In this document: positions 8,568 through 17,666 of the stretch, one piece after another
How positions within the stretch are numbered: the first letter of the stretch is position 1
How the letters are laid out: each line of letters opens with the position of its first letter
Origin: Nodosilinea sp. E11
GTDB lineage: Bacteria > Cyanobacteriota > Cyanobacteriia > Phormidesmidales > Phormidesmidaceae
DNA: 64,000 nucleotides
Direction: 5' to 3'
Assembly (NCBI RefSeq): GCF_032813545.1
Contig: NZ_CP136520.1
Coordinates: 4,086,001 to 4,150,000, forward strand
The notes under the pieces: model-generated
Databases searched by the model: none
Told to the model about the DNA's origin: nothing
Seen by the model: only the letters and a program-made list of their open reading frames with translations
Made by a program: the position numbers and the translations under genes

Positions 8568-9365
8568 CTATGGCTGGGGAAGCATGGGTTCAGCCGCCGC
8601 CGCTTTTGCTTTGCGATCGCCGACCATGGTTTCTAGCTGGGCTTGCAGATCGGCCGTCAACTGCTTCGCCCCGGTCTTGAGGGCCTCAGGAGAATCTTCC
8701 CCATTGAGATAACTGTGCACCGCCAGCGGTGAGCCAATCTGAATCTGCACTGGGCAGCGCCAGTGGGGGAAGGCTTCACCGTAGTAAATATCGACCGGCA
8801 GCACCTGCACCCCTAGCCCTGGGCGGGTGGCTTCTGCCTGCACTGCCAGGCGGGCGAGTCCTGGCTTTAGCCCATGGATGCGATCGTCGCGGCGAATTCC
8901 CCCCTCGGGGTAGATCACCAGCATTTCGCCCTCTAGCAATAGCTCAATGCCGTGGCGGAGGCTAGCCACCGTGGGCCGTCGCACATTGACTGCAAACCCG
9001 CCTAACCGCCGAATAAACCACCCCTGCACCCCCTTGACCTCATCGGCGGTGACCATAAAGCGCAAATCTCGACCAGTTACCAAACGTCCGGCGGCAAACG
9101 GCAGCAAAATGGAATCCCACCGGGCTCGGTGGGTGGGAGCCAAAATCACGGGGCCGCTGGTCGGCAGGTACGCCTGGCCGGCAATGGCAATCGGGCCAAA
9201 GTAGGCGGGGATTACCAGGTGTTGGCCTAGAAAATAGGCTAACGGGGTCAGCACCGGAGAGCAACGAGACTGCGGTGGAAGGGCGATCGCCCCCCCTTTA
9301 GGAACATCGGTAGACGGTTCAGGCAACTTAGAAAAATTCATAGGAAGGCGTAATGCAGGAGCCAT
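8568..9365 (-). CDS. PlsC-like 1-acyl-glycerol-3-phosphate acyltransferase family protein
   Basis: A lysophospholipid acyltransferase-fold protein of 265 residues. The HX4D catalytic motif is HRARWD with His79 and Asp84, and the acceptor-binding block is YPEGGIRRDD. That block differs from the common FPEGTRS, so this is a divergent branch and the acceptor may not be lysophosphatidate. A moderately hydrophobic stretch (PVLTPLAYFLGQHLVIPAYFG) precedes the motif and may associate with the membrane. The C-terminus is Ala and Lys rich. ATG 9365 opens the frame; ATG 9341 is an alternative. Confidence 0.8.
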   Translation of the reverse strand: MAPALRLPMNFSKLPEPSTDVPKGGAIALPPQSRCSPVLTPLAYFLGQHLVIPAYFGPIAIAGQAYLPTSGPVILAPTHRARWDSILLPFAAGRLVTGRDLRFMVTADEVKGVQGWFIRRLGGFAVNVRRPTVASLRHGIELLLEGEMLVIYPEGGIRRDDRIHGLKPGLARLAVQAEATRPGLGVQVLPVDIYYGEAFPHWRCPVQIQIGSPLAVHSYLNGEDSPEALKTGAKQLTADLQAQLETMVGDRKAKAAAAEPMLPQP

Positions 9366-9531
9366 GGTGAGCTAACCCTATAGTGCCAACACCAGGTCTC
9401 CTCAGTATGCCCGTCGCTGGTTGCCATTCAGCCTACAGCAGGAAACATTTGGGGTCTCAACCTGGTCTATGGCACTACCCTATAGCGACTGCTCGACGCC
9501 GCAGACTGATTGCAGGACAGTTCAGGGGGTG

Positions 9532-10056
9532 TCATGGTGTAGACTGCCTGCGCCGATGCTCCTGGCGACGGCGCTGAAACCACTGCTGAAGCTGCTGCCG
9601 ACAGGGTTCGGCCAGAATGCCGGTCACCACCGCTAACCGGTGGTTTGAACTGGGGCCGTCGGGCAGGTTTAGCACCGATCGCACGGCTCCCGATTTCGGG
9701 TCGGGGGTCCCGTATACCAGCAATCCCAAGCGGCTCAAAATAATGGCCCCAGCACACATGGGGCAGGGCTCAAGGGTGACGTAGAGGGTGCACTCATTGA
9801 GATGCCAGTTGCCCAACTGGCGGGCCGCCTGCCGTAGGGCCAGCACTTCGGCATGGGCGGTGGGGTCTTGATCTTGCTCGCGTCGGTTGCCCGCTTCGGC
9901 CAGCACTACGTCGCCAGGGCCAACCACCACCGCCCCCACCGGCACGTCTCCAGCCTCGCCCGCTAGGTCTGCCAGTGCGATCGCCCGCTGCATCCAGCAG
10001 TGGTGACGCAGAGTTACCTCGTCCTCTTGGTTAATGGGCGGTTTGTCAGACAGCAT
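9532..10056 (-). CDS. tadA: tRNA-specific adenosine deaminase
   Basis: Deaminates A34 to inosine in the tRNA-Arg(ACG) wobble position, an essential activity in most bacteria. Zinc ligands and the catalytic Glu lie in HAEV (His68, Glu70) and PCPMC (Cys98, Cys101), with the family block NLPDGPSSNHR afterwards. The 174 residues include a C-terminal basic tail, FQRRRQEHRRR, that probably contacts tRNA. The first 20 residues are not conserved in the family, so translation may instead start at the internal Met22 (MQRAIALADLA). Confidence 0.92.
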   Translation of the reverse strand: MLSDKPPINQEDEVTLRHHCWMQRAIALADLAGEAGDVPVGAVVVGPGDVVLAEAGNRREQDQDPTAHAEVLALRQAARQLGNWHLNECTLYVTLEPCPMCAGAIILSRLGLLVYGTPDPKSGAVRSVLNLPDGPSSNHRLAVVTGILAEPCRQQLQQWFQRRRQEHRRRQSTP

Positions 10057-10124
10057 GGCGGGTGCAGGGGCTAAAATGCGTTGCCCGGCTATCTATAGTA
10101 AACCGGAACCTCGCCCACGCCTGA

Positions 10125-10190
10125 GCAACCTCTCACAGGGGCAAATGGCCGTTTGCCCCTACCCAAATTCATGCTTTGATGCAGCAACAC
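10125..10190 (-). repeat. Dispersed repeat family 3, copy 1 (GTGTTGCTG element)
   Basis: Read on the minus strand this starts GTGTTGCTG at 10190. It contains a GGGTAGGGGCAAACGGCC core whose hairpin arms GGGGCAAA and TTTGCCCC lie at 10138-10145 and 10152-10159. It then runs into GAGAGGTTGC. The same order of blocks recurs at 57092-57190 with point differences. It lies in the 212-bp gap between the starts and ends of tadA and the Mo-nitrogenase-domain gene. Confidence 0.6.
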
Positions 10191-10268
10191 GAAAAAACCG
10201 GATTTCTACGGCGATCGCAGCCTAAAGACTACAGATCCCCGCAAAAACCCGGCTGATGAGCTAACAGG

Positions 10269-10586
10269 CTAAATGTAGGCCGAAATATCTTCGCCGCACT
10301 CGTCGGCTAGGTAACACAGTGCCCGAAACCGCAGCTCAACCAGCTCATCGTAGAGGGGGTTGAGCTTACACAGGGGCGGAATGTGAGCCACGGAGCGCCC
10401 AAAAAGTACGACATCGCGCTCAAAGGGGCACTGCGCGGGGATCAACTCCGCTACCTTGCGGGCACGGCGGGGAGTCTCAACTCGCAGGTGACTGACCCAC
10501 TGGCGCAACGGACGAAACAGATCTAGGTGAAGGGTCTGGCCTGCAGCGTGTAGCCCTTGACCAATAGTAGACATAATGACGTTCAT
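10269..10586 (-). CDS. Mo-dependent nitrogenase C-terminal domain protein
   Basis: A protein of about 105 residues matching the cyanobacterial Mo-nitro_C family. The conserved core is LIPAQCPFERDVVLFGR, HIPPLCKLNPLYDEL and LRFRALCYLADECGED, with three conserved Cys. Despite its name the family is widespread in cyanobacteria, and no nif gene is visible in this window. ATG 10586 is chosen because GAGAGG lies seven bases before it; the in-frame ATG at 10658 has no good ribosome-binding site. The function is unknown. Cys spacing and charge suggest a soluble protein that might bind metal, but this is inference. Confidence 0.8.
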   Translation of the reverse strand: MNVIMSTIGQGLHAAGQTLHLDLFRPLRQWVSHLRVETPRRARKVAELIPAQCPFERDVVLFGRSVAHIPPLCKLNPLYDELVELRFRALCYLADECGEDISAYI

Positions 10587-11073
10587 GGTTAAACCTCTCG
10601 CCAGTCCAACAATTGCGGCTGTCTGAGAAACGGTCAAGGCTTGAGCTGGACTTGGCATAAGTACTCAATCCTTGACAACAAAAACATAGAGTCAACAACA
10701 GACCTTGGTGGAGCCTTTTGCTTAACCTAAAGAATTCCCCTGGGAATCAGGTGAAGCATCAGCAAAGTCCCGCTAATTTCAACTAAAGCTCCTGTGAAGG
10801 ACAGCTACATCAGGTGAGATAGAAATTCCGGAAACCCTTGCTGAGATTGAGTTTAAGCTCTGGAATTACCTGGGTTTTGCTCGCTAGAATTGGGTGGTTT
10901 TACTGAAATTCTCTGACTTTAATGGTGACTAAAATAGGCTGCTATTTGCGTGAAAGCCGTGACACTTTTGCAACTGGGTTTCACCTGCCCTGACTTCGCT
11001 TTAGAAAAACTGATTTTTGTATAGAAGATTACTGATCTGATACCATCATCAATAAACTTTAAGGGGGGTAAGC
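10587..11073. other. 487-bp intergenic region
   Basis: This region separates the divergent Mo-nitrogenase-domain and YciI genes, so it must hold both promoters. It is more A/T rich than its neighbours. I see no convincing frame, no strong terminator and no consensus promoter that I would defend. Its right end carries AAGGGGGG, the ribosome-binding site of the YciI gene. Confidence 0.4.
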
Positions 11074-11343
11074 ATGGCTAAGTATGTGATGTGGGGGAGC
11101 TACTGCGAAAACGTGTTGGATAAACGCGCCCCTTATCGGGAGGCCCATCTGCACGGGTTGCAGCAGCAGAAAGACAGCGGTGTGCTGGTGGCGCTTGGCC
11201 CAACCACTGACAACACTAAGGTGTTTGGCATTTACGAGGCCGACAGTGAAGCGGCGGTGCGGGAACTGGTCGAGGGTGACCCCTATTGGCAAAATGGCAT
11301 CTGGACCGAGTATGACGTCTACGCGTGGAATCAGGTGTTTTAA
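11074..11343 (+). CDS. YciI family protein
   Basis: The 89 residues form one YCII (ferredoxin-like alpha/beta) domain. The sequence starts MAKYVMWGSYCENVLDKR, has the R..HL..L segment (REAHLHGLQQQKDSGVLVALGP), and ends in EGDPYWQNGIWTEYDVYAWNQ. The strong Shine-Dalgarno AAGGGGGG lies about six bases before ATG 11074. The family is related to muconolactone isomerase-like dehydrochlorinases, but most members have no known substrate. It stands upstream of, and co-directional with, the RodZ-like gene, with 71 bp between them. Confidence 0.85.
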   Translation: MAKYVMWGSYCENVLDKRAPYREAHLHGLQQQKDSGVLVALGPTTDNTKVFGIYEADSEAAVRELVEGDPYWQNGIWTEYDVYAWNQVF

Positions 11344-11414
11344 CGGGGAAGGCCATTTCCCATTAAAATAGCTTCGTTCGGGTTCATCGCCCATCGCGTA
11401 GTTCAAGAGGTGCC

Positions 11415-12296
11415 GTGGCTAAGTTAGCGCCTACTCAAATCGAGCAGCTTCAGACTATTGGGGCCTACCTGCGCCAGGTGCGCCAAGAACAGGGGCTATC
11501 CCTGGAGGTACTGGCTAACCAAATTTTTATTCGTCCGGCGTTGCTGCACGCCCTTGAGGCAGGCATTGATGGGGATCTGCCTGAGCCTGTCTTTATTCAG
11601 GGGTTTATTCGTCGGTATGCTGAGGCCTTGGGGCTAGATGGTCAAACCATCTCCCAAGAGTTTCGGGTTACCCCGGTAGATGTGTTGCCTACCCCTGAAT
11701 TGTTGACGACCGCTGACGCCAACGGAGCCGTTGAGCCTAAGCCCCGCCACAGCACTAAAGTACTGGAGCCAGATCCGCCTACCCCAGCGGTAGGTTCGTC
11801 TCGCAATCTATCTCTGCCATGGGGGTTGGGGCTAGCCGCTTTGGCTGTGGTGCTTGGGCTTGGGCTATGGGGCTTAGTGGGCCGCAGTAATGCACCGTCT
11901 CAGGCTACTGGCAACAATGATGGGGCAGAAACTGTGGTCGAACCGACCGACGCCAGTGCCGATACCGATACCGATACCGATGCAGCGCCGCTAGATCCCC
12001 CCGAGGCTGAGGCCAGTGCTCCTCTAGAAGCCCCGGTGGTGGTGAGTGCCAGCCTGAACGAGCGCGCCTGGTTGAGCGTGGTGGCCGACGGTCAAACTGT
12101 TTATGAAGGTATTGCGGAGAGCGGCTTTGAGGATACCTGGACAGCTCAAACCAGTGTGGTGTTTCGAACCGGCAATGCTGGTGGTGTAGAGCTTTCGGTG
12201 AATGGCGATCGCGCTGTTACGCTGGGCAGCTCTGGGGTCGTCAGAACCCTCACCCTAACGCCCAATTCTGGAGCGGATAACCTTCAGTCTCCCTAG
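11415..12296 (+). CDS. RodZ-like helix-turn-helix membrane protein
   Basis: The order of parts is that of RodZ-type cell-shape proteins. An N-terminal helix-turn-helix (about 10-85, IGAYLRQVRQEQGLSLEVLA and FIQGFIRRYAEALGL) is followed by a linker. One membrane span follows (LPWGLGLAALAVVLGLGLWGL, about 133-153), then an acidic Asp/Thr repeat, then a C-terminal beta domain (DUF4115, WLSVVADGQTVYEG). RodZ links MreB filaments to the wall synthesis machinery. No mre gene is nearby, so the role is inferred from architecture. The start is GTG 11415 after AGAGGT. A hexanucleotide repeat (CCGATA) near 11961 encodes the TDTDTD tract. Confidence 0.8.
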   Translation: MAKLAPTQIEQLQTIGAYLRQVRQEQGLSLEVLANQIFIRPALLHALEAGIDGDLPEPVFIQGFIRRYAEALGLDGQTISQEFRVTPVDVLPTPELLTTADANGAVEPKPRHSTKVLEPDPPTPAVGSSRNLSLPWGLGLAALAVVLGLGLWGLVGRSNAPSQATGNNDGAETVVEPTDASADTDTDTDAAPLDPPEAEASAPLEAPVVVSASLNERAWLSVVADGQTVYEGIAESGFEDTWTAQTSVVFRTGNAGGVELSVNGDRAVTLGSSGVVRTLTLTPNSGADNLQSP

Positions 12297-12360
12297 CCCC
12301 TGGCCTTGAACCATAGGCTTACAATAGAAGCTGCACAACTACTGCCCTGCTGCCCGACCT

Positions 12361-13155
12361 ATGACACCGCCCACCGAGCTTGAGACCGCCGATTCCCAGA
12401 CGGCCAACCCCATCGGTGCCGCTGCTAACCCGGCAGTTGACCTCGATGATGTGCCCTACGATGTGGAAATGTCCCTGTTCGACCATTTGGAAGAACTACG
12501 GCTACGCATCTTTTACAGCCTGATTGCCGTGGTGCTGGCCATTGTGGCTTGCTTTTGGCAAGTAAAGCCCATTGTTAGCCTGCTAGAGGTGCCCGCCCAA
12601 GGCGTCAAATTCTTGCAGCTCTCACCGGGAGAATACTTTTTTGTCTCCTTTAAGGTGGCGGGCTACAGCGGCCTAGTGGCAGCGAGTCCGTTCATCCTCT
12701 ACCAGGTAGTGATGTTTGTGCTACCGGGGCTAACTCGGCGCGAACGACGGCTGGTGGGGCCGCTGGTGCTGGGCTCAAGTGTGCTGTTTTTTGCTGGACT
12801 GTTGTTTGCCTACGTGGCCCTGATTCCGGCGGCACTCAACTTTTTCATTAGCTACGGTGCCGACGTCGTCGAGCAGCTGTGGTCTATCGATCGCTATTTT
12901 GAGTTTGTGCTGCTGCTGTTGTTTAGTACCGGCCTGGCCTTTCAAATTCCCATCTTGCAGTTGTTGCTAGGGTTGCTGGGTATTGTCAACTCTGAGCAAA
13001 TGCTCAAGGGCTGGCGCTACGTGCTGCTGGGGGCGGCGGTGCTGGGAGCGGTGCTGACCCCCTCTACTGACCCCGTAACCCAGAGCCTCCTGGCAGGGGC
13101 GGTGCTGTTTTTGTACTTTGGCGGTATTTTGATGGTCAAAGCGATCGGTCGGTAA
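12361..13155 (+). CDS. tatC: Sec-independent protein translocase TatC
   Basis: Multispanning core subunit of the twin-arginine translocase, which exports folded cofactor-containing proteins across plasma and thylakoid membranes. After a cyanobacterial 40-residue acidic extension come the signal-recognition segment [15 protein letters not shown] and six hydrophobic spans. The conserved [12 protein letters not shown] and FLLxF-type blocks ([13 protein letters not shown]) are visible. The total of 264 residues is normal with the extension. It follows the rodZ-like gene by 64 bp on the same strand. TatA is not in the window. Confidence 0.95.
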   Translation: MTPPTELETADSQTANPIGAAANPAVDLDDVPYDVEMSLFDHLEELRLRIFYSLIAVVLAIVACFWQVKPIVSLLEVPAQGVKFLQLSPGEYFFVSFKVAGYSGLVAASPFILYQVVMFVLPGLTRRERRLVGPLVLGSSVLFFAGLLFAYVALIPAALNFFISYGADVVEQLWSIDRYFEFVLLLLFSTGLAFQIPILQLLLGLLGIVNSEQMLKGWRYVLLGAAVLGAVLTPSTDPVTQSLLAGAVLFLYFGGILMVKAIGR

Positions 13156-13334
13156 GGTGGGGGTTGGTTGAAGAAGCCTTGTCTAAACGAGATCTGTGAA
13201 CCAATCCCGCTTGTTTATCGCCCATCTATAGGTCAAATGTGAGGCCTCCAGGTAGCATTTCAGGCAGTCGATAGATGCCTGTTCTCTAGCGTTTCAGGTT
13301 ACGATCACGTTGTTGCTAGAGCTTGACGTGACCT

Positions 13335-13553
13335 ATGTTTTTAGATGAACTGACCCCCTTTGTGCAAGAACTGACGGCTCATCCGGCGGCATTTTTGGGT
13401 GGTTTGGCCTCTGGCCTGCTGCGGCTTAGCCTGTCCGATGACCCCGTTCAAAGCTGGCTGAGCCAGCAGGGTGCTACCCCCACCGTCTCAGAGACTGCTG
13501 CTAGCCGTGCTAGCGCCCGCAACGGTGGCCCTCAGAGCATTTCTATTGATTAA
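13335..13553 (+). CDS. Conserved small cyanobacterial protein
   Basis: A 72-residue protein starting MFLDELTPFVQELTAHPAAF. A small-residue/hydrophobic segment follows (LGGLASGLLRLSLSDDPVQSWL), then a polar, Ser/Ala-rich tail. I recall short cyanobacterial proteins with the same HPxAFxGGxxSGxLRL..DDPVxSWL pattern, but their function is unknown. The segment is too short and polar-flanked to be sure it spans a membrane. It stands alone after tatC; palindromic repeat family 2 starts just after its stop. Confidence 0.6.
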   Translation: MFLDELTPFVQELTAHPAAFLGGLASGLLRLSLSDDPVQSWLSQQGATPTVSETAASRASARNGGPQSISID

Positions 13554-13563
13554 GTTAGTTTGG

Positions 13564-13640
13564 AGATCTCTAGAAAAGAAGACCTCCGGTTTGTCCGGTG
13601 ACTGTAGCGACCGTAGGGTGGGCACTGCCCACCATTGAGG
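13564..13640 (+). repeat. Dispersed palindromic repeat, family 2, copy A
   Basis: The element reads CTAGAAA..., then TCCGGTGACTGTAGC, then GTAGGGTGGGCACTGCCCACC. The core at 13617-13633 is a perfect palindrome (GGTGGGCA, C, TGCCCACC). Related copies lie at 19207-19270 and, reversed, at 55809-55890. The core alone recurs at 14925-14945 on the other side of the IS110 transposase. Confidence 0.7.
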
Positions 13641-13774
13641 AAACCGTTTCTCAAAGCGACCGTAGCGATTATCTTCTTTGTCAAGCTCATCCTGCTATGC
13701 GATTAGCCTCGGCGGGATGGCAGCGGAAATCAAGCCAGGAGCCCTGCCTGCATCAGACAGAGTCTTGCTGTTCC

Positions 13775-14773
<999 letters not shown>

Positions 14774-14842
14774 TTAATCTGACATCACTCGTCCTTGCTC
14801 GATACGGAGTCTAAGCTCCTGGCGATTTTGCGAGTTAACTTC

Positions 14843-14914
14843 AGAGGTGTGCAGCGACCCATGCTACGTTCGGTTTTGGACAACCTAGGGTGGGACGGTC
14901 TGCCACACACCTCT
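14843..14914 (-). ncRNA. Candidate bridge RNA segment of the IS110 element
   Basis: The inverted repeat AGAGGTGTG / CACACCTCT encloses about 54 nt just upstream of the transposase start. IS110-group elements are known to carry a structured non-coding RNA in this place whose loops pair with target and donor DNA. The location and the long stem fit, but loop complementarity to the flanks was not demonstrated, so this is a hypothesis. Confidence 0.3.
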
Positions 14915-14924
14915 AAAGATACAA

Positions 14925-14945
14925 GGGTGGGCACTGCCCACCATT
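14925..14945. repeat. Family 2 palindrome core, right of the IS110 element
   Basis: GGGTGGGCACTGCCCACCATT is identical over 21 bases to 13616-13636 on the other side of the transposase. The bases outside the core differ from copy A. This side therefore holds only a core copy or a truncated element. Confidence 0.7.
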
Positions 14946-15020
14946 AGGGGAAAAGGTTTCCAGCCGTCGCCTGAGTCATTTGCGGTAAGTTTTCAACCAT
15001 GGCCGAGCTGAGCGAGCCAA

Positions 15021-15752
15021 TCAGGTGTAGCTCTGCTGTGGCAATAACTCTGCTACCCACTGTTGAACCCGTTGCCCCAGGGCTTGCACCTGATGACTGG
15101 GCGACTGGCTAGCCGCCGCCGCTAGGGCACGGCGATAGTCGGCCAAGGCACAGTTCCAATCACCGCGCACATGGTACGTGCGGCCGCGTTCGGCATAGAT
15201 AAACTCTGGCAGTTGGTGAAACATTAGCGCTTCATCGAAGCAATCTAGAGCGCGGTTTAGGTCGCCGGTTTGCCGCAGGGTGGCCCCTAGGTTAATGCGT
15301 GCCCGGCTGTTGAAAGGGTTGAGATCGATAGCTCGCTCGTAATCATCGAGAGCCGCAGCGAGATGACCTAGGGTAGCGTGACACATTGCTCGATTGTTGT
15401 AGGCTTGATCGAGGTCTGGCTCTAAGGCCACGGCCCGATCGCAGTCAGCAAGAGCCGCTTTGGGCTGGTCTAAATGCAGGTAGACTAACCCTCGGTTGCT
15501 GTAGTGGGTAGCTTGGTGAGGGTGACGCTCGATTAGCTGATTGAGTAACTGTAAAGCTTGGGAATATTGTTGCTCTTTAACCGCCGCTACGGCCAAACGG
15601 TTGAGGCTATGGTCAGCAGTCGAAAGGAGGGCTGATTCAGCTATTGGGGTTGACGGTGCGATCGCAGAAATCGTTGAGGCCTTAGATAATGCACCCTGAG
15701 CCTGGGCAGGAAGCGTGCAAACCTGGATCTGCTGTTGTCGGTGGATGTGCAT
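15021..15752 (-). CDS. Tetratricopeptide-repeat protein
   Basis: The 243 residues contain at least four or five TPR units from about residue 50 (LNRLAVAAVKEQQYSQALQL, then HYSNRGLVYLHLDQPKAALA, AYNNRAMCHATLGHLAAALD, ARINLGATLRQTGDLNRALD). The N-terminus is polar and has no clear signal peptide, so the protein is probably cytoplasmic and acts as a binding scaffold. The partner is unknown. ATG 15752 follows a GAGACGA-type ribosome-binding site. It is separated from the IS110 element by about 100 bp of repeat-rich sequence and has no obvious operon partner. Confidence 0.8.
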   Translation of the reverse strand: MHIHRQQQIQVCTLPAQAQGALSKASTISAIAPSTPIAESALLSTADHSLNRLAVAAVKEQQYSQALQLLNQLIERHPHQATHYSNRGLVYLHLDQPKAALADCDRAVALEPDLDQAYNNRAMCHATLGHLAAALDDYERAIDLNPFNSRARINLGATLRQTGDLNRALDCFDEALMFHQLPEFIYAERGRTYHVRGDWNCALADYRRALAAAASQSPSHQVQALGQRVQQWVAELLPQQSYT

Positions 15753-16465
15753 GGGGTCGTCTCGGTAGTGTGCTCATAAACCGTCATATCAGTTCCACGG
15801 GAGGGGCGAAAAAGGGCCGTATTCCTGTGGTTTAGCAGGGAACATACTTTAGACTCCCACCTCTGCTGAAATGGCCCAATCCTACCTGTGGCAGTTATTG
15901 AGCTGGCTAGGTCGATCCGGAAAAGCGGGCTCGATGACAGCAGGTCGTGAGAGAGACTTCATAGCCCTTGTTGAGCTATAAACTGCGACTTTGGCCGATG
16001 GAGCTATAGTCTCATTAACAGTTGGAGGGCTAAACCGCGAATAGACGGAGGTTGAACTGGCCTTTCGCAGGGTAAGCTCCGCTATAGCCCCCTCTTTTAA
16101 GGGGAAATACGCAGATACCCCATGTATTTTCTTGTGTTTGTGTGGGGCTTTGATAACCGCCTGAGTATTTGCCCAGTTTCTTGGGGCGGCGATCGCCCCA
16201 ACGGTGTGAGCCAAATCGCTGAGCGGCCTGGGCTAGCCCTAGCCTTAACCTAAATTTCTATGGAAATTGCCTACGCGATCACCAGCGAAGTGGGCAATCG
16301 CGGCTCTTGGCTCCAATGTCTGGCGTTGCCCCCAAGGGCGCTATTTTTCTGGCGCAGGTAGGCTGGTCTACCGATGGTGCTGAGAACCGACCATCTGCTG
16401 GGTAGTTCAGACAGAAGGCAGATTAGTCAGCCTCCCCCGATCGGCAATTATGCCCATTATCTCGT
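15753..16465. other. 713-bp region without a convincing gene
   Basis: Several short frames (a 36-codon ATG frame at about 15870 on the plus strand, a 110-codon frame at 15882-16214 on the minus strand, a 33-codon frame at 16261) overlap one another, and none resembles a known family. The segment may contain decayed coding sequence. No strong hairpin or known RNA was seen. Confidence 0.4.
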
Positions 16466-16708
16466 TTACCAGGTGGGGTCAACGTACAGGTTAATCACCA
16501 GCTTTTGTTGACCGGGAGGTACTGCTGTGATGCAGGCACAGATGGGGTCTGCGGTGCCCTCAATCTCGACTTCACAGGCGTGGCAAGACCCCATCAGACA
16601 GCCGGTCGGAATCATTACCCCGGCGCGATCGGCCACGGCTAGCAGGGGTTCTCCCACTTCGGCCTCGACCGTGACGCCGTCGGGCAAAAATTCAATGGAA
16701 ACGCTCAT
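16466..16708 (-). CDS. Plant-type [2Fe-2S] ferredoxin-like protein
   Basis: An 80-residue beta-grasp ferredoxin. The cluster motif is GCLMGSCHACEVEI (Cys37, Cys42, Cys45, i.e. C-x4-C-x2-C), with the fourth Cys in PICACITAV. It is shorter than PetF (about 97) and lacks the acidic PetF surface pattern, so it is probably a specialised electron carrier rather than the main photosynthetic ferredoxin. The next gene on the same strand upstream is a DUF2470 protein, 31 bp away, which suggests one transcript. Confidence 0.85.
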   Translation of the reverse strand: MSVSIEFLPDGVTVEAEVGEPLLAVADRAGVMIPTGCLMGSCHACEVEIEGTADPICACITAVPPGQQKLVINLYVDPTW

Positions 16709-16739
16709 GGCAGGAATAGATATGGGCCTAGACCTTAGC

Positions 16740-17021
16740 TCAAACCTTGGCTTTGGCCTGCTTGAGCATAGCTACCAGGGTGTGGTGAGCGTCTTCTGCG
16801 CCTTCTAAAGTGTGGTCGAAGGACACGCGTACGGTTGTCGGGGCACCGTCTACTGTGACTGCCAGGGTCATGCCTTCGGGGTCAACGGCTTCCATCTGGG
16901 CCGCTGTGGCTGTGGGTTGGTTACCGTAGGCAGTGGCGTAAAGCAGCACTGCTTCGGCGTGGTCGTCGTTCATGTGTTTGCAGATGCGATCGCTCACCGC
17001 AGGGGTAATTGGCTCAGCCAT
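16740..17021 (-). CDS. DUF2470 domain protein
   Basis: The 93 residues form a single DUF2470 domain with the typical opening AVSDRICKHMNDDHAEAVLLYA and the DPEGMTL segment. DUF2470 is found as the C-terminal part of HugZ-like, split-barrel flavin or haem proteins, and as a stand-alone protein in cyanobacteria. The HMNDDH motif is reminiscent of a haem-contacting region in that group, but function here is not established. It shares a transcription unit with the ferredoxin downstream. Confidence 0.8.
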   Translation of the reverse strand: MAEPITPAVSDRICKHMNDDHAEAVLLYATAYGNQPTATAAQMEAVDPEGMTLAVTVDGAPTTVRVSFDHTLEGAEDAHHTLVAMLKQAKAKV

Positions 17022-17070
17022 AAAAAATCTCGTAGACTACGTCAGCACTGGTCGCTGATTACCTGCTGTT

Positions 17071-17466
17071 ATGATACCGCCCTTGCCCCCCTCCTCAGAG
17101 CACCCTTGGCCAACGGGCCATATTTTTCAAAGCCCAGGAGCGCACCTTACTTATCGGGTAGTAGGCCCCTGCTGCCGCCTGTTTGACCGTGAGCAGTTGC
17201 CCTGGCCCTGCTGCCGCATTCAGTGGCGAGGCAAAGAGCCGAGTTGGCGGCGGGTAGGCAAGCGATTTGTACCCGATATGGCTACCCGCAAGTCGCCCTC
17301 GTATTGCGTCGAAATTATCGGCCAGGGCTACGGTGCCCAGTCGTTTGTCACTACGCTTTACACCGCCAAGCTCGATCGCGATACCCAGGCCTGGTGGCAC
17401 GCTCGGATCCCGCCGGAGCAAGGCCTAGACGCGAGTGAGAAAGTTTGTAACGAAACAGACATATAG
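17071..17466 (+). CDS. Hypothetical protein, possibly conserved in cyanobacteria
   Basis: The 131 residues are rich in Trp, Cys and Arg, with a patterned centre (VVGPCCRLFDREQLPWPCCRIQWRG, VGKRFVP, YCVEIIGQGYGAQSFVTTLY). The paired Cys motifs PCCR...PCCR and the beta-strand-like C-terminus look like a genuine small protein. I faintly recall similar cyanobacterial hypotheticals but cannot name a family. No signal peptide is present. The first 20 residues or so are Pro-rich and may not be translated. It lies upstream of psaI on the same strand. Confidence 0.45.
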   Translation: MIPPLPPSSEHPWPTGHIFQSPGAHLTYRVVGPCCRLFDREQLPWPCCRIQWRGKEPSWRRVGKRFVPDMATRKSPSYCVEIIGQGYGAQSFVTTLYTAKLDRDTQAWWHARIPPEQGLDASEKVCNETDI

Positions 17467-17529
17467 AGTGCCAATTCGCAGTAGTCTTATGCTCAACGCT
17501 GTGATGTTGCTATTGAGGTAGAAACCCCT

Positions 17530-17640
17530 ATGCCAGCTGCCTTTTTACCCTCTATTTTGGTTCCCCTAGTGGGCCTTGTGTTTCCCGCCGTTGCGATGGC
17601 CTTTTTATTCCTTTACATTGAGCGGGAAGACGCTGCGTAG
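17530..17640 (+). CDS. psaI: Photosystem I reaction centre subunit VIII
   Basis: A 36-residue single-span protein, [20 protein letters not shown] followed by [16 protein letters not shown]. The FLPxIxVPxVG start and FLFLYIE end are the hallmarks of PsaI, which sits beside PsaL and PsaM and helps hold the photosystem I trimer. ATG 17530 lies about 8 bases after GAGGTAG. Psa partners are not adjacent. The methyltransferase-glycosyltransferase gene begins 26 bp after its stop. Confidence 0.9.
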   Translation: MPAAFLPSILVPLVGLVFPAVAMAFLFLYIEREDAA

Positions 17641-17666
17641 GTTCTAGAAAGACTATCAAGACGTTC

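Noticed and set aside
15882-16214. 110-codon open frame on the minus strand
   Set aside because: It has no recognisable pattern, no ribosome-binding site, and overlaps other short frames on the opposite strand. Its composition does not look like that of the neighbouring genes.
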